The notes under the pieces: generated by a model
Seen by the model: only the letters and a program-made list of their open reading frames with translations
The model's database searches: none
What the model was told of the DNA's origin: nothing
In this document: in pieces, positions 20,145-29,328 of the stretch
Layout: each line of letters opens with the position of its first letter
Position numbering within the stretch: position 1 is the stretch's first letter
Assembly (NCBI RefSeq): GCF_001652275.1
Contig: NZ_LVZK01000001.1
Coordinates: forward strand, 248,001-312,000
DNA from: Peptidiphaga gingivicola
Lineage (GTDB): Bacteria > Actinomycetota > Actinomycetes > Actinomycetales > Actinomycetaceae
Length of the DNA stretch: 64,000 nucleotides
Direction: 5' to 3'
Program-made: the position numbers and the translations under genes

Positions 20145-20260
20145 AGGTCCAAGTGTAGTGGGCAAGTGCAGTAATTACTTGCCACCCAACGAACTCCGCC
20201 GTTCCACAATTCACTTGAATTTGATTGGAATAGATTCGTAGTTACAAGCCTCAGCGCCAG

Positions 20261-21661
20261 TCATTTCTTTCGCTGCCACGGATCACTTGCGGATGCTTGC
20301 GTTTCATATTCTGCCATTTTACTGTCCATTTCCTTAGCCGATTGGTAATCAATGTCTTCATAAGAATCAAGAACCACATTTAAAGTATGGGCACCTAGCT
20401 CAATATCTTCGGCAAGATCTCGAATCAAACCAATCAGTCTGTCGTTTATCGCATAAAAATCTGACATAGGACCACTATCGCCATAACCGACACCATCTGC
20501 GCGTCGAATAGGCACCTTAAAACCACCGACAATCTCAGCCAGTGCATTCATCATTGAGGCGACTGACGGAAAAGTCCTGTCAGCAATTTCCCGCACTGCA
20601 GAAATCTCTCCAATCCTAAGCTCAGTGTTACGCGAGTTTGTAGCCCCCCTCCTATCTGTTTGATCCACATCTTCGTGGTGAACAATCGGATAATCTAAAT
20701 CAAAGTTCTGTTTATTAGTACTCATCTTTAAATCGTTTGTCGCAAGGTTATAATGTATAGTCTCTTCAATTCCCTTTAGTTGCTTATTTGCCTCTTTTAA
20801 AGCCATCTCCATGTTGGTCATCACAGCGCTGAAGCCTTCCGGGGCAGGTTCAACCTTTACTTCCATCGCATCCGCAATCGCTCCTGCCGCCAAAGCAACA
20901 AGCCCAGCCCCCACCACCCAAGCCGTTCCGCCAGAAGCGATAGTGCCAATTGCTGCAGCTCCCGCAACAACAATGCGAATGTTGGCGGGGGTAAGTTCCT
21001 CATGCGGTTGACTGGCTGCCGCTGCAAAAGACTCCCTAGCTTGCGTTGCAATCTCAAGAATGGCCTCGCGCGCGCTCTTGATCGCTCCCTGTTCAACCAC
21101 AAGCGCAGTTTCAACGACGCGTGAAACACCGCAAAGGTTATTCATTATGTCTTGCATGCGAAAAAGAAAGTTGTTCTTAAAACTATACATCCCACTCCCG
21201 GACAACTGTGTTTCCGCAATATTGTTTGCCTTCTGTAGCTGGGCGGAAATTTTCCCCTCAACTACGGGGGTTTTTCCCTGCTCTTCGGTGTCGCCCAGAA
21301 TAATCTGGTTTGCTAGATAACCATAAACCTCACCGCAGAGTCGTTTCGCATTATCAAGATCTGTAGGTTCGGGAAGTGAGCGCCATCTTCCCAATACATC
21401 ATCAACGTGAGCCATGATTTGTTTCGACTTTTCTATGAACTCGAGGTAGTGCAAGTGATCATCGGGGCCTATGATTTCAAACCCTCCCTCACCTTGTTCA
21501 TTGGGAGCAGTAAGGCCTCTTTCATCACCAAACTCATCCCAATTATATCCATATATATATTTATTGTCTTTCACGCGCCAATACTCGAAGCTGGCGAAAT
21601 AAGCATCAACAGCCGATCTTTTTACCCTGCCAATGAGAGCGTCGAGAGCCGGGAAGGTCAT
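20261..21661 (-). CDS. Unrecognised 466-aa helical protein, possible type VII secretion substrate
   Basis: No family is recognised with confidence. The protein is largely helical. A central Gly/Ala-rich hydrophobic stretch (residues about 225-265) could be a hairpin of two membrane segments. Residues near the end include SYEDIDYQ, which fits the YxxxD/E pattern found in ESX substrates, though no WXG motif is obvious. The gene is clearly more AT-rich than its neighbours, with codons such as ATA, TTA and AAA common, which suggests recent transfer. The ATG has an AAAGGATAAA ribosome site. It stands between pyrE and an AT-rich gap, without a partner gene. The secretion idea is inference. Confidence 0.6.
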   Translation of the reverse strand: MTFPALDALIGRVKRSAVDAYFASFEYWRVKDNKYIYGYNWDEFGDERGLTAPNEQGEGGFEIIGPDDHLHYLEFIEKSKQIMAHVDDVLGRWRSLPEPTDLDNAKRLCGEVYGYLANQIILGDTEEQGKTPVVEGKISAQLQKANNIAETQLSGSGMYSFKNNFLFRMQDIMNNLCGVSRVVETALVVEQGAIKSAREAILEIATQARESFAAAASQPHEELTPANIRIVVAGAAAIGTIASGGTAWVVGAGLVALAAGAIADAMEVKVEPAPEGFSAVMTNMEMALKEANKQLKGIEETIHYNLATNDLKMSTNKQNFDLDYPIVHHEDVDQTDRRGATNSRNTELRIGEISAVREIADRTFPSVASMMNALAEIVGGFKVPIRRADGVGYGDSGPMSDFYAINDRLIGLIRDLAEDIELGAHTLNVVLDSYEDIDYQSAKEMDSKMAEYETQASASDPWQRKK

Positions 21662-21994
21662 CTTTTATCCTTTCTATAAGAGTCTTTGTTCTCGCACTTG
21701 AAGCTTTCTTCAAAATATATTCTAACAAAGAAAAAGAACCTCTAATGCGTAGAAAAGGAATAAAGGTCCCCAAAGAACTAACTATTTATCAAACCATATA
21801 GATTGCCGTTAACTTTCGTCATGATAGGAATCCATTCGTTTCCGCTAGAATAAATCTAGAACCTATTCTAGACAAAGTTAAAACACTTCGAAGTGCAAAA
21901 GTGACTACATTCTACATAAATTCCTCTAAGGTAACCGATCTGCGTCAGATAATATAAGACTTAATTATTTTAAGTGCGGAGAGCGGCGTCCAGG
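21662..21994. other. AT-rich intergenic region with an inverted repeat
   Basis: A 333-bp gap much richer in A+T than the window. CTAGAATA at 21845-21852 and TATTCTAG at 21864-21871 form a perfect 8-bp inverted repeat with an 11-nt spacer. It could be a regulator site for the AT-rich orphan gene transcribed away from it. No coding sequence is supported. Confidence 0.5.
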
Positions 21995-22660
21995 TTAGAC
22001 ACCGCCTCCGGGCTGGCCGCCGAAGCCGGGCTGCATTCCGCCATTCTGGGATCCGTACCCGGGCTGGCCGCCGAAGCCGGCAGCGGGCGGCGTGTTGAAA
22101 CCGCCGAAGCTGACCTGGGGCAGCTGTCTGTCGGCGCTGTCGATCTCGAAGTATTCGGCCTTCTGCAGGTTCATCATCGACGCCACGATCGAAGAAGGGA
22201 ACTTCTCCGCTTTCGTGTTGAGGTCGCGCACGTTCGAGTTGTAGAAACGGCGGCCTGCGGCGATGCGATCCTCGGTGTTGGTCAACTCCTGTTGGAGATT
22301 GAGGAAGCTCGTGTCGGCGCGCAGCGTCGGGTAGTTCTCGGCAACGGCGAAGAGCCGCGAGAGCGCGTCCGACAGGGCCGATTCGCTCTGCGACCTCTGA
22401 GCGAGCGAAGCCGCCGGGGCTTCCGCCATGCGACGCGCCTCGACCACGGCCTGCAGCGTCATCTGCTCGTGGGCCATGTACCCGCGGACCGTCTCGACAA
22501 GGTTGGGAATGAGATCCCGGCGCCTCTTGAGTTCGACGTCGATCTGTCGCCACGACTCCTGGACGAAGTTCCGCAGCTTGACGAATCCGTTGTACGTGGC
22601 GATGTACCACAGAATCAGCAGGAGCAAGATCGCTGCGACGGCGATGATGGCAGCCTTCAT
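21995..22660 (-). CDS. lemA: LemA-family membrane protein
   Basis: A 221-aa protein with one N-terminal membrane helix (AAIIAVAAILLLLILWYIA) and a helical LemA core. Family motifs include YNGFVKLRNFVQESWRQIDVELKRR and RDLIPNLVETVRGY at residues 25-60, and YPTLRADTSFLNLQQEL near 115. The tail is Gly/Gln/Pro-rich with GFGGQPG repeats. RBS GGAAGGGAA precedes the ATG. LemA proteins are widespread in bacteria and their molecular role is unsettled. Confidence 0.92.
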   Translation of the reverse strand: MKAAIIAVAAILLLLILWYIATYNGFVKLRNFVQESWRQIDVELKRRRDLIPNLVETVRGYMAHEQMTLQAVVEARRMAEAPAASLAQRSQSESALSDALSRLFAVAENYPTLRADTSFLNLQQELTNTEDRIAAGRRFYNSNVRDLNTKAEKFPSSIVASMMNLQKAEYFEIDSADRQLPQVSFGGFNTPPAAGFGGQPGYGSQNGGMQPGFGGQPGGGV

Positions 22661-23140
22661 CGTTCCCTTCCTTCCGGTTCCGCAGCGTGCCCTGGACGGG
22701 CCCCTGCGACGCCTGTTCGCATGCGACGCGGAACCGCATCTGGGGCCGCGCGCCGCGGGTTTCAGTTTACCGAGCCCCGCCGACGCCCGAGGCCTTCGCC
22801 TCGAAAGTCGTCAGGGCCAGACAGACCGGCAGGCCGGCCTTGCGCGAACAGGCTAACCCGAAAAGCAAGGCGAATTCGCGCCAGATTGCGGGGAGAGGTA
22901 CAAGCGTCCGCAATGCGATGGCACCGTGGCCTTGGACTACCCGGCAGAGAACGGCAAGACGGCACAAAACGACGAGACGGCGCAAAACGACGCGTCACGA
23001 AAGCCGGGGGCGGAAATTTCCAAAATGCAGGAGGCGGCATAGGCGGAGCGCGGAGGCTAAGCCGCTGCGGAGAGCCAGGCTGAGACAGGGTTAGGCCCGG
23101 AGCAGGAGCACGGACGACGCTGGACTCAAGCAGAGCAGGC
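22661..23140. other. 480-bp intergenic stretch with a short tandem repeat
   Basis: No gene is supported. An 18-bp unit AGACGGCRCAAAACGACG is repeated head to tail at 22957-22974 and 22975-22992 with one mismatch. The rest is GC-rich and without clear hairpins. Confidence 0.55.
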
Positions 23141-23911
23141 TCAGCCGCGGCGGCCGGAACGCTCCGGACCCGCGACAGCGCGCACGAGGCTTCGGGGCGC
23201 GACCTTGAGGGCGCCCGCGAGCGCGCGGTACCTTCGCGACGGCGTGACGACCACTTTGCCGCGGCGCACGCCCTCAATGGCCTCGGCGGCCACCCTCTCG
23301 GCCGGGATGAAGGCGGATTCGGGCCACTGCCCGGGATCGACGTCGACCTTTTCGTGGAACTCTGTATGAACCAGGCCGGGGCAGACGACCGTCGCGTTGA
23401 CGCCCGTGCCCTTCAAGCTTGCCGCCAAGCCCTCGGTGAAGGTGCGCACCCAGGCCTTGTGCGCGGAGTAGGTTCCCTGCGCCGTCAGCGCGGCCATCGA
23501 GGCGATGTTGAGGATGCCTCCGCCGCCGCGGGCGACCATGCCGGGGATCGCCGCGTGGCACGTCATGAGGACGGCGCGCACCATGACGTTGAGCGCGTTG
23601 AGCTCGCGTTCGATGTCGCCGCCGACGAAGTCCTGGCCGAGCCCGAATCCCGCGTTGTTGACGAGCAGGCCCACGGGGCGCTCGTCGTCGATGAGGCGCT
23701 CGCACACGCGCAGGGTGCCCTCGGCCTGCGAGAGGTCGGCCGGCAGGACCTCTACCTCTACGTCGGCGACCTGCCCGATATGTTCGGCCACCTCTTCGAG
23801 TCGATCCGCACTTCTCGCCACGAGGATGAGGTTCATGCGCTCAGCCGCCAACTGCCACGCGATTTCACGACCAATTCCGGATGTCGCCCCGGTTATTAAA
23901 GCGGTAGCCAT
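23141..23911 (-). CDS. Short-chain dehydrogenase/reductase
   Basis: A 256-aa classical SDR acting on an unknown alcohol or carbonyl substrate with NAD(P)H. The cofactor motif TGATSGIGREIA (residues 8-19) is at the N-terminus. NNAGFG lies near 87. The catalytic Ser and Tyr-x-x-x-Lys appear in NIASMAALTAQGTYSAHKAW near 137-156. The N-terminal MATALITG shows the correct start. The C-terminus is basic (SLVRAVAGPERSGRRG). It stands alone, divergent from the restriction-modification genes. Confidence 0.9.
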   Translation of the reverse strand: MATALITGATSGIGREIAWQLAAERMNLILVARSADRLEEVAEHIGQVADVEVEVLPADLSQAEGTLRVCERLIDDERPVGLLVNNAGFGLGQDFVGGDIERELNALNVMVRAVLMTCHAAIPGMVARGGGGILNIASMAALTAQGTYSAHKAWVRTFTEGLAASLKGTGVNATVVCPGLVHTEFHEKVDVDPGQWPESAFIPAERVAAEAIEGVRRGKVVVTPSRRYRALAGALKVAPRSLVRAVAGPERSGRRG

Positions 23912-24081
23912 GCATTCAGCCTATCCCGAAGCTCAAGGCATGAGGCGGAACATCACGCGGCGCGCCTAGCAGGCATCGCGAGGCGGGACGTCGCGCGGCG
24001 GGACTAGTCGGCCTCGTCTTTTCTCACGCCGAGGGGCGACGGCGGCCGTCAGCTTCTCGAAAAGTGTCGGAGGCGAATGAG

Positions 24082-25698
24082 ATGCTTAGTGGCATGGACG
24101 TTCTTTCGACTCGCGATTCGCTCATCGTGGCGGCGGCCGCACTGGCGGCCGAGCATGCTGACGCGCTCACTCCCGAGGAATCGCGAATCGTCGACGCATG
24201 CAACGCGCCGAGGCCTTCGCGTTCCGACCTGGCCGAAATCCGGGATCTCATCCGAGCCGGCCGCGATCCCCTGGGAACGGCCTATTGCCGCGTCCACTCG
24301 GCGGAACTGCGGCGCCCGCTGGGGCAAACCTACACGTCGCAAGAGATCGTCGAAGCGATGACCGCTTGGGCTGCAGCCAACGGCTCGCCGACGCGGGTCA
24401 TCGACCCCGGCGCCGGCTCCGGCCGCTATCTTCTGGCCGCGGCCAAGAGCTTTCCCGAGGCCCGCCTGTTCGGCGTCGACGTCGATCCCCTCGCGGCGCT
24501 GATGTTGCGGGCAAACCTTGCGGCGTGCGGCCTTGCGGATCGCGCTGAGGTCCGTGTGAGCGACTTTCGCACGCTCAGCCTCCCCCCGGCAGACGGTTCC
24601 ACGCTTTTCCTGGGCAATCCGCCCTACGTGCGTCACCACTCGATATCGCCCGAATGGAAGGAATGGTTCGCGGCCACGGCGAAACGGCACGGTTTGAAGG
24701 CCAGCAAACTCGCCGGGTTGCACGTCCATTTCTTCTTGGCGACCGCCGAGCATGCCCGCCCCGGGGATTACGGCGCCTTCATCACATCCTCGGAATGGCT
24801 CGACGTCAACTACGGCAAGCTCGTTCGCGACCTTCTTTTGGACGGCCTGGGCGGCCAATCGCTCCATCTCATCGACGCCAGCGTCTTGCCGTTCGACGAC
24901 GTCGCCACAACAGGCATGATCACATGCTTCAAGATCGGGGACTCACCGGCAGCCGTCAAACTCCGCCGCGTGAGGTCCGTCGGGCAGCTTGGCCGGCTCG
25001 AAGGCGGACGCGGCGTCTCCCGCAAACGGCTCGCCGTCTCCGACAAATGGTCCGTTCTGACGCGCCCATCCCCCAGACTGCCGGAAGGGTACGTCGAACT
25101 TGGCGAGCTGTGCCGCGTTCACCGGGGCGCGGTCACCGGGGCAAACAGAGTGTGGGTAAGGCGGGGCGCCGCTTCCGACCTCCCCGAGCGAGTCCTTTTC
25201 CCAAGCGTGACGAAGGCCCGCGAACTGTTCGCGGCGGGAAAACGGCTGACTTCCGGGGAAGGATTGCGCAATGTCATCGACCTTCCGTGGGACCTTGACG
25301 TCTTCAACGCCGAGGAACGCCGGCAAATAGACAAATTTCTGCGCGAGGCACAACTGAAAGGCGTGGACAAGGGATACATCGCAGCCAATCGCAAGGCGTG
25401 GTGGAGCGTGGGACTGCGCGACGCCGCGCCAATCCTCGCGACGTACATGGCCCGGCGCCCCCCGGCCTTCGTGCGCAACGACATTGATGCCCGGCACATC
25501 AACATCGCGCACGGCGTCTATCCGCGAACACCGATGAGCCCCGCGCTCCTCGACCGCCTAGCAGACGCTCTGCGCGCAAGCGTCAATCTGTCCCAAGGCA
25601 GAACGTACGCCGGCGGGCTTGTGAAATTCGAGCCCAGGGAGATGGAGCGCATTCCCGTTCCAAACCTCGACCGGCTGGCGGAAGGGACCGAGCCGTGA
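24082..25698 (+). CDS. Type II adenine-N6 DNA methyltransferase
   Basis: A 538-aa methyltransferase. SAM-binding motif I reads VIDPGAGSGRYLLAAA near residue 110, and the catalytic motif IV is FLGNPPYVRHH near 175. NPPY marks an N6-adenine enzyme, and motif order fits the gamma class. The C-terminal half is probably the target-recognition domain. The ATG at 24082 is chosen because GGAGG lies 8 nt upstream; a GTG at 24064 is also in frame. Its stop overlaps the start of the endonuclease gene by 4 nt. It should protect host DNA at the site cut by the next gene's product. Confidence 0.9.
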   Translation: MLSGMDVLSTRDSLIVAAAALAAEHADALTPEESRIVDACNAPRPSRSDLAEIRDLIRAGRDPLGTAYCRVHSAELRRPLGQTYTSQEIVEAMTAWAAANGSPTRVIDPGAGSGRYLLAAAKSFPEARLFGVDVDPLAALMLRANLAACGLADRAEVRVSDFRTLSLPPADGSTLFLGNPPYVRHHSISPEWKEWFAATAKRHGLKASKLAGLHVHFFLATAEHARPGDYGAFITSSEWLDVNYGKLVRDLLLDGLGGQSLHLIDASVLPFDDVATTGMITCFKIGDSPAAVKLRRVRSVGQLGRLEGGRGVSRKRLAVSDKWSVLTRPSPRLPEGYVELGELCRVHRGAVTGANRVWVRRGAASDLPERVLFPSVTKARELFAAGKRLTSGEGLRNVIDLPWDLDVFNAEERRQIDKFLREAQLKGVDKGYIAANRKAWWSVGLRDAAPILATYMARRPPAFVRNDIDARHINIAHGVYPRTPMSPALLDRLADALRASVNLSQGRTYAGGLVKFEPREMERIPVPNLDRLAEGTEP

Positions 25699-26615
25699 AC
25701 CCGCAAGCACAGCCGCCGCTTTGGTCCGAAGAGGAGCTTTCTGCCGACTCGGCGAAGGCGATTTCGCGTTTTCGCGAGACACGCGTCCAGGAGCCCTTGG
25801 AGCTGTATCTCGACCATTTCGACGCGCATCGCCGAAATATTGAAGACATCTTCGAAAAGACCTGCTGTCTCACACGGCTTCGCGACCAAGCCCACGAGCT
25901 GCTGACCAGGCACGGCTACCTCACCGAGATCCGCTACCTGACCTCGCCCTCGGTCAGCGAAGACGATCTGAAAGTCCTGACCGACGCCAAGCTCAGCCAT
26001 TCGTATTTAGAGAAGAACCCCGGGGCCGCGCAGAGCATCATCGACGTCGTCTTGTTGGGACTTGACCGAGAACGTTTTCCGTGGCTCGGCGAGAATCGCA
26101 TGCCCACAGCCGAAGAGAACACGGCCGCCATAGTTTCGACCGCCGCCCTCATCGCCAATCAGAAAGTTCAGACGGCGCGCCGCAGCGCGGCCAAGAACCT
26201 GCAAGAAGACGAGGTCGCGAAGGCCCTTCTTGCGAGTGGATACGTCGAAGTCGAACGCCGCAGCGTCGACAATTTCTCGCGGATTCCCGGCCCCGGAGAG
26301 TTCTGCAAGGAATCTCTGTTCGGCGGAAGGAAGGCGGATCTCGTCATCGGCCTTTGGGACGGCCGGGCGATGCCAACCGAATGCAAAGTCAGCAACTCTT
26401 CGACCAATTCGGTCAAACGGCTCAACAACGACGCGGCGGTCAAGGCAAAGGTCTGGCTGCGAGAATTCGGCACCGCCTCCTGCATACCGGCGGCGGTGCT
26501 CTCGGGAGTGTTCAAGGTTCACAATCTGCTGAGCGCCCAAAAGAACGACCTGACGATCTTTTGGTCGCACGAACTGGAAACAATGATCTCCTTCATCGAA
26601 AGCACGAAAAACTAG
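25695..26615 (+). CDS. Type II restriction endonuclease, XamI-like
   Basis: A 306-aa protein starting at GTG in the overlap GTGA with the methyltransferase. The C-terminal part has a PD-(D/E)XK-like core: KADLVIGLWDGRAMPTECKVSNSSTNS near residues 212-240, with Asp, Glu and Lys placed as in such nucleases. The ECKVSNSSTNS and RLNNDAAVKAK segments resemble the XamI family, whose founding member cuts GTCGAC. Family assignment is from memory of the motif, so the specificity is inferred. Codon use is ordinary for the window. Confidence 0.75.
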   Translation: MNPQAQPPLWSEEELSADSAKAISRFRETRVQEPLELYLDHFDAHRRNIEDIFEKTCCLTRLRDQAHELLTRHGYLTEIRYLTSPSVSEDDLKVLTDAKLSHSYLEKNPGAAQSIIDVVLLGLDRERFPWLGENRMPTAEENTAAIVSTAALIANQKVQTARRSAAKNLQEDEVAKALLASGYVEVERRSVDNFSRIPGPGEFCKESLFGGRKADLVIGLWDGRAMPTECKVSNSSTNSVKRLNNDAAVKAKVWLREFGTASCIPAAVLSGVFKVHNLLSAQKNDLTIFWSHELETMISFIESTKN

Positions 26616-26634
26616 GCACATGTAGGCTTGGGGC

Positions 26635-27426
26635 ATGCGCATCGCCACGTGGAACATCAACTCAATTCGGGCGCGGCATGAAAGGGCGCTCGCCGTCCTC
26701 GAGCGCTGGGACCTCGACGTCCTCCTGCTGCAGGAGACGAAGTGCCGCCCCGACCAGTTCCCCGCCGCCGAGTTCGAAGCCGCCGGATACGAAGTCGCCG
26801 CCCACGGGCTCGACCAATGGAACGGCGTGGCGATTCTTTCGCGCGTGGGAATCGAGGAGGTGACCGTCGGCTTCGAGGGCCAGCCCGCCTTCGGCAAAGA
26901 AGGCGCCGAGCCGAAAGTCGAGGCACGGGCGATCGGCGCGCGGTGCGGCGGCGTCGGCGTGTGGAGCCTTTACGTGCCCAACGGCCGGGCGCTCGACGAC
27001 CCGCATTATCCCTACAAGCTAGAGTTCCTCGCCGCATTGAGGCGGGCCGCGGGCGCACAGCTCGCCGAGGACTCCTCGGCCCAGCTCCTCTTGGCGGGAG
27101 ACTGGAACGTCGTCCCGAGCGACGCCGACGTGTGGGACCCCGAGCTCTTCCGAGGCGAGCTCTACGCGAGCGACCCCGAGCGCGAAGCTTTCCACGCCTT
27201 CGCCGACGCCGGATTCGCGGAAGTCACGCGCGGCGCGACCGAAGCCCCCTACACCTTCTGGGACTACCAGCGCCTGCGCTTTCCGAAGAACGAAGGCATG
27301 CGGATCGACTTCGCGTGGGCAAGCCCGGCTTTGGCCGGGCGGGTCGCCGCGGCGCACATCGACCGCAATGAGCGCAAGGGCAAAGGGGCCTCGGACCACG
27401 TGCCCGTCGTCGTCGAACTCGCGTAA
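26635..27426 (+). CDS. xth: Exonuclease III / AP endonuclease
   Basis: A 263-aa DNA repair nuclease that cuts at abasic sites and trims 3' ends. Family motifs are all seen: MRIATWNINSIRAR at the start, LLLQETKC near 35, SLYVPNGR near 105, LLAGDWNV near 150, RIDFAW near 225 and the catalytic SDHVPVV at the end. It begins 20 bp after the endonuclease stop but is probably a separate housekeeping gene. Confidence 0.95.
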   Translation: MRIATWNINSIRARHERALAVLERWDLDVLLLQETKCRPDQFPAAEFEAAGYEVAAHGLDQWNGVAILSRVGIEEVTVGFEGQPAFGKEGAEPKVEARAIGARCGGVGVWSLYVPNGRALDDPHYPYKLEFLAALRRAAGAQLAEDSSAQLLLAGDWNVVPSDADVWDPELFRGELYASDPEREAFHAFADAGFAEVTRGATEAPYTFWDYQRLRFPKNEGMRIDFAWASPALAGRVAAAHIDRNERKGKGASDHVPVVVELA

Positions 27427-27433
27427 GAGAGCC

Positions 27434-27524
27434 GCTGCACCCGACGCGTAAAAGGGACGGACGCTCGACGCTCGTCCGCGACTTCGAGGTCCCGCGCTGC
27501 ACCAGCCGCGTAAAAGGGACGGAC
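27434..27524. repeat. 29-bp direct repeat after xth
   Basis: A 29-bp sequence containing GCGTAAAAGGGACGGAC occurs at 27434-27462 and 27496-27524 with two mismatches. It opens a 416-bp repeat-rich gap with no supported gene. Confidence 0.7.
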
Positions 27525-27601
27525 AGAAGGCTGCGGCATAGGCGCATAGCCGCAGGCGCGGCCTTGCCCGAAGCGCGTGCCAGGCGCGAGCGCCGCACAT
27601 A

Positions 27602-27692
27602 AGCCAACGTCGCCTGTAGGCCAATGTCGCCTATAAGGCAATATCACCTACAAGCCAATGTCGCCTAAAAGCGAATGTCTCCCGCTAGCGAA
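27602..27692. repeat. Degenerate tandem repeat of about 17 bp, five units
   Basis: Successive units read AGCCAACGTCGCCTGTA, GGCCAATGTCGCCTATAA, GGCAATATCACCTACA, AGCCAATGTCGCCTAAA and AGCGAATGTCTCCC. The shared core is CCAATGTCGCCTA. It is contiguous, without spacers, so it is not a CRISPR array. Confidence 0.75.
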
Positions 27693-27760
27693 AACCGGTT
27701 GAAGACGGGCGCTTGAAAGTAGGCGACAGTTGAAGGCGAGCGCTCAAGCGCCGATTTTAC

Positions 27761-27802
27761 GCAACATGCTTTCGTTGAAGAGCAACAAGCTTTCGTTGAA
27801 GA
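27761..27802. repeat. 21-bp tandem duplication before the amidase gene
   Basis: Two adjacent 21-bp units (27761-27781 and 27782-27802), each containing GCTTTCGTTGAAGA, differ at one base. They end 40 bp before the amidase start, in the expected promoter region. Confidence 0.7.
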
Positions 27803-27842
27803 CGGGTGCCGCCTGGAAGCGTATGGAGATTAGAATACGGTT

Positions 27843-29294
27843 ATGAACGAGGACGTTTTCACGCAACTGTCGGCAGGCGAGATGGCCGAAGGAGTGCGGT
27901 CGGGGCGTTGGACCGCGCGCGAGCTCGTAGCAGCGTCTTTGGAACGCATCGGCCGCCTCGATCCAGAGCTCAACGCCTTCACCGTTGTACGAACCAAGGA
28001 GGCCCTTGCCGAGGCCGACCGGCTCGACGCCGAACTGGCCGGCGAAGCCAAGGGACGGAAGGCCTCCGGTGCGGACTCCCGTCCAACCGCCGACACGGGA
28101 AGGCTCCTGACGGGCGTGCCCATCGCTGTGAAGGAAGAGTTCGACGTCGCCGGTCTGCCGACCACCCTCGGCGGCAGCGGAAACCCGTCGCCGGCCGCAG
28201 CCGACAGCGAAGTGATCCGCCGCGTGCGCGCCGCAGGCGCGATCGTCGTCGGCAAAACGACGATGCCGGAGTTCGGCCGTTGCTCCGAAACGATCTCGGA
28301 CCGCTACGGCGCCACCCTCAATCCGTGGCGGCGCGACTTCTCCCCCGGGGGCTCGTCGGGCGGTTCGGCTGTGGCCGTGGCTGCGGGAATGACCCCAATC
28401 GCCCTCGGCGCCGACGGCGGCGGCTCCATTCGCCTGCCCGCCGCGTGCTGCGGAATCCTGGGGCTCAAGCCGGAGCGCGGCCGTGTGACGATGGCGCCGC
28501 TCTCGCAGCATTGGCACGCGCTCGTAACCTTCGGCGGGCTGAGCCGCACGGCGGCGGACTCGGCGCTGCTCTACGACGCCATCGCCGGCAGCCTGCCTTC
28601 GGACCGGTGGCAGGCCGAGCCCCTGAGCGAGCCGTATCGCGACGTCGTCGCACGCGGAACCGGACCGCTGCGGATCGCCTGGACCGGGCGTTCCCCGATG
28701 CCGGGGCTAAAGAACGACCCCGAGGTCGATCGCGCGCTGACCGCACTGATCCAGAGGCTCGCGCGCCTGGGCCACGACGTTCGCGAGACGCACGCAGCGT
28801 GGCCCGTGCCCACCGACGCCTTCATTTTGCAGTTCCTCTCCGGCATGGCAACGGAGGCCGACTCGGTTGAGGCGCCCGAGAAGCTGGAGAGGCACACCCG
28901 CCGCATCGCCGCCGTCGGCCGTCTGATTCCGACGCGCCTGGCAAGATTCGCCGAACGCCGCGGCGAGAAGATCGCCCGGGCCTTCAACGAGCGCTTCCTC
29001 CCCACCGCCGACGTCTTGGCGATGCCCACCATTCCGGTGCTTCCGCGGCCTTTGGGCTGGCTGGAGAGCCGAAGCACGTTCGCCTCGATCTTCCGGGGCA
29101 CGCCAATGGTCGCCAACACGTCGATCTTCAACGTGACGGGCCATCCCGCGCTGTCGATTCCCGGCGGAGTGAGCGCGGAAGGCTTGCCGATCGGCATGCA
29201 GCTCGTGACTCGGCCCGGCCGCGAAGGCCTGCTTCTCGCCCTCGCCGCCCAGCTCGAGAAGGACGAGCCTTGGCCGACGCCGCCGGGCTTCTGA
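27843..29294 (+). CDS. Amidase signature family hydrolase
   Basis: A 483-aa amidase with the Ser-cisSer-Lys triad. The lysine is in [14 protein letters not shown] near residue 97. The glycine/serine motif reads [18 protein letters not shown] near 170, followed by [16 protein letters not shown] where the nucleophilic serine lies. Length is normal for the family. It lacks GatB/GatE neighbours and stands alone, so a free amide or peptide-amide substrate is more likely than tRNA amidation. The ribosome site is weak. The promoter region carries tandem repeats. Confidence 0.88.
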   Translation: MNEDVFTQLSAGEMAEGVRSGRWTARELVAASLERIGRLDPELNAFTVVRTKEALAEADRLDAELAGEAKGRKASGADSRPTADTGRLLTGVPIAVKEEFDVAGLPTTLGGSGNPSPAAADSEVIRRVRAAGAIVVGKTTMPEFGRCSETISDRYGATLNPWRRDFSPGGSSGGSAVAVAAGMTPIALGADGGGSIRLPAACCGILGLKPERGRVTMAPLSQHWHALVTFGGLSRTAADSALLYDAIAGSLPSDRWQAEPLSEPYRDVVARGTGPLRIAWTGRSPMPGLKNDPEVDRALTALIQRLARLGHDVRETHAAWPVPTDAFILQFLSGMATEADSVEAPEKLERHTRRIAAVGRLIPTRLARFAERRGEKIARAFNERFLPTADVLAMPTIPVLPRPLGWLESRSTFASIFRGTPMVANTSIFNVTGHPALSIPGGVSAEGLPIGMQLVTRPGREGLLLALAAQLEKDEPWPTPPGF

Positions 29295-29328
29295 CCCCGC
29301 CTTCCCCGGGGGGGGATCTTCTCGCTTC
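29295..29328. terminator. Small GC hairpin between convergent amidase and LURP-like genes
   Basis: CCCC-GCCTTCCCC-GGGG at about 29297-29316 could form a short GC stem in the 34-bp space between converging genes. The evidence is weak; no T-run is present. Confidence 0.25.

Noticed and set aside
27602-27692. CRISPR array
   Set aside because: Units are contiguous, degenerate and lack unique spacers, and no cas gene is nearby. The same applies to the arrays at 356, 31671 and 52161.
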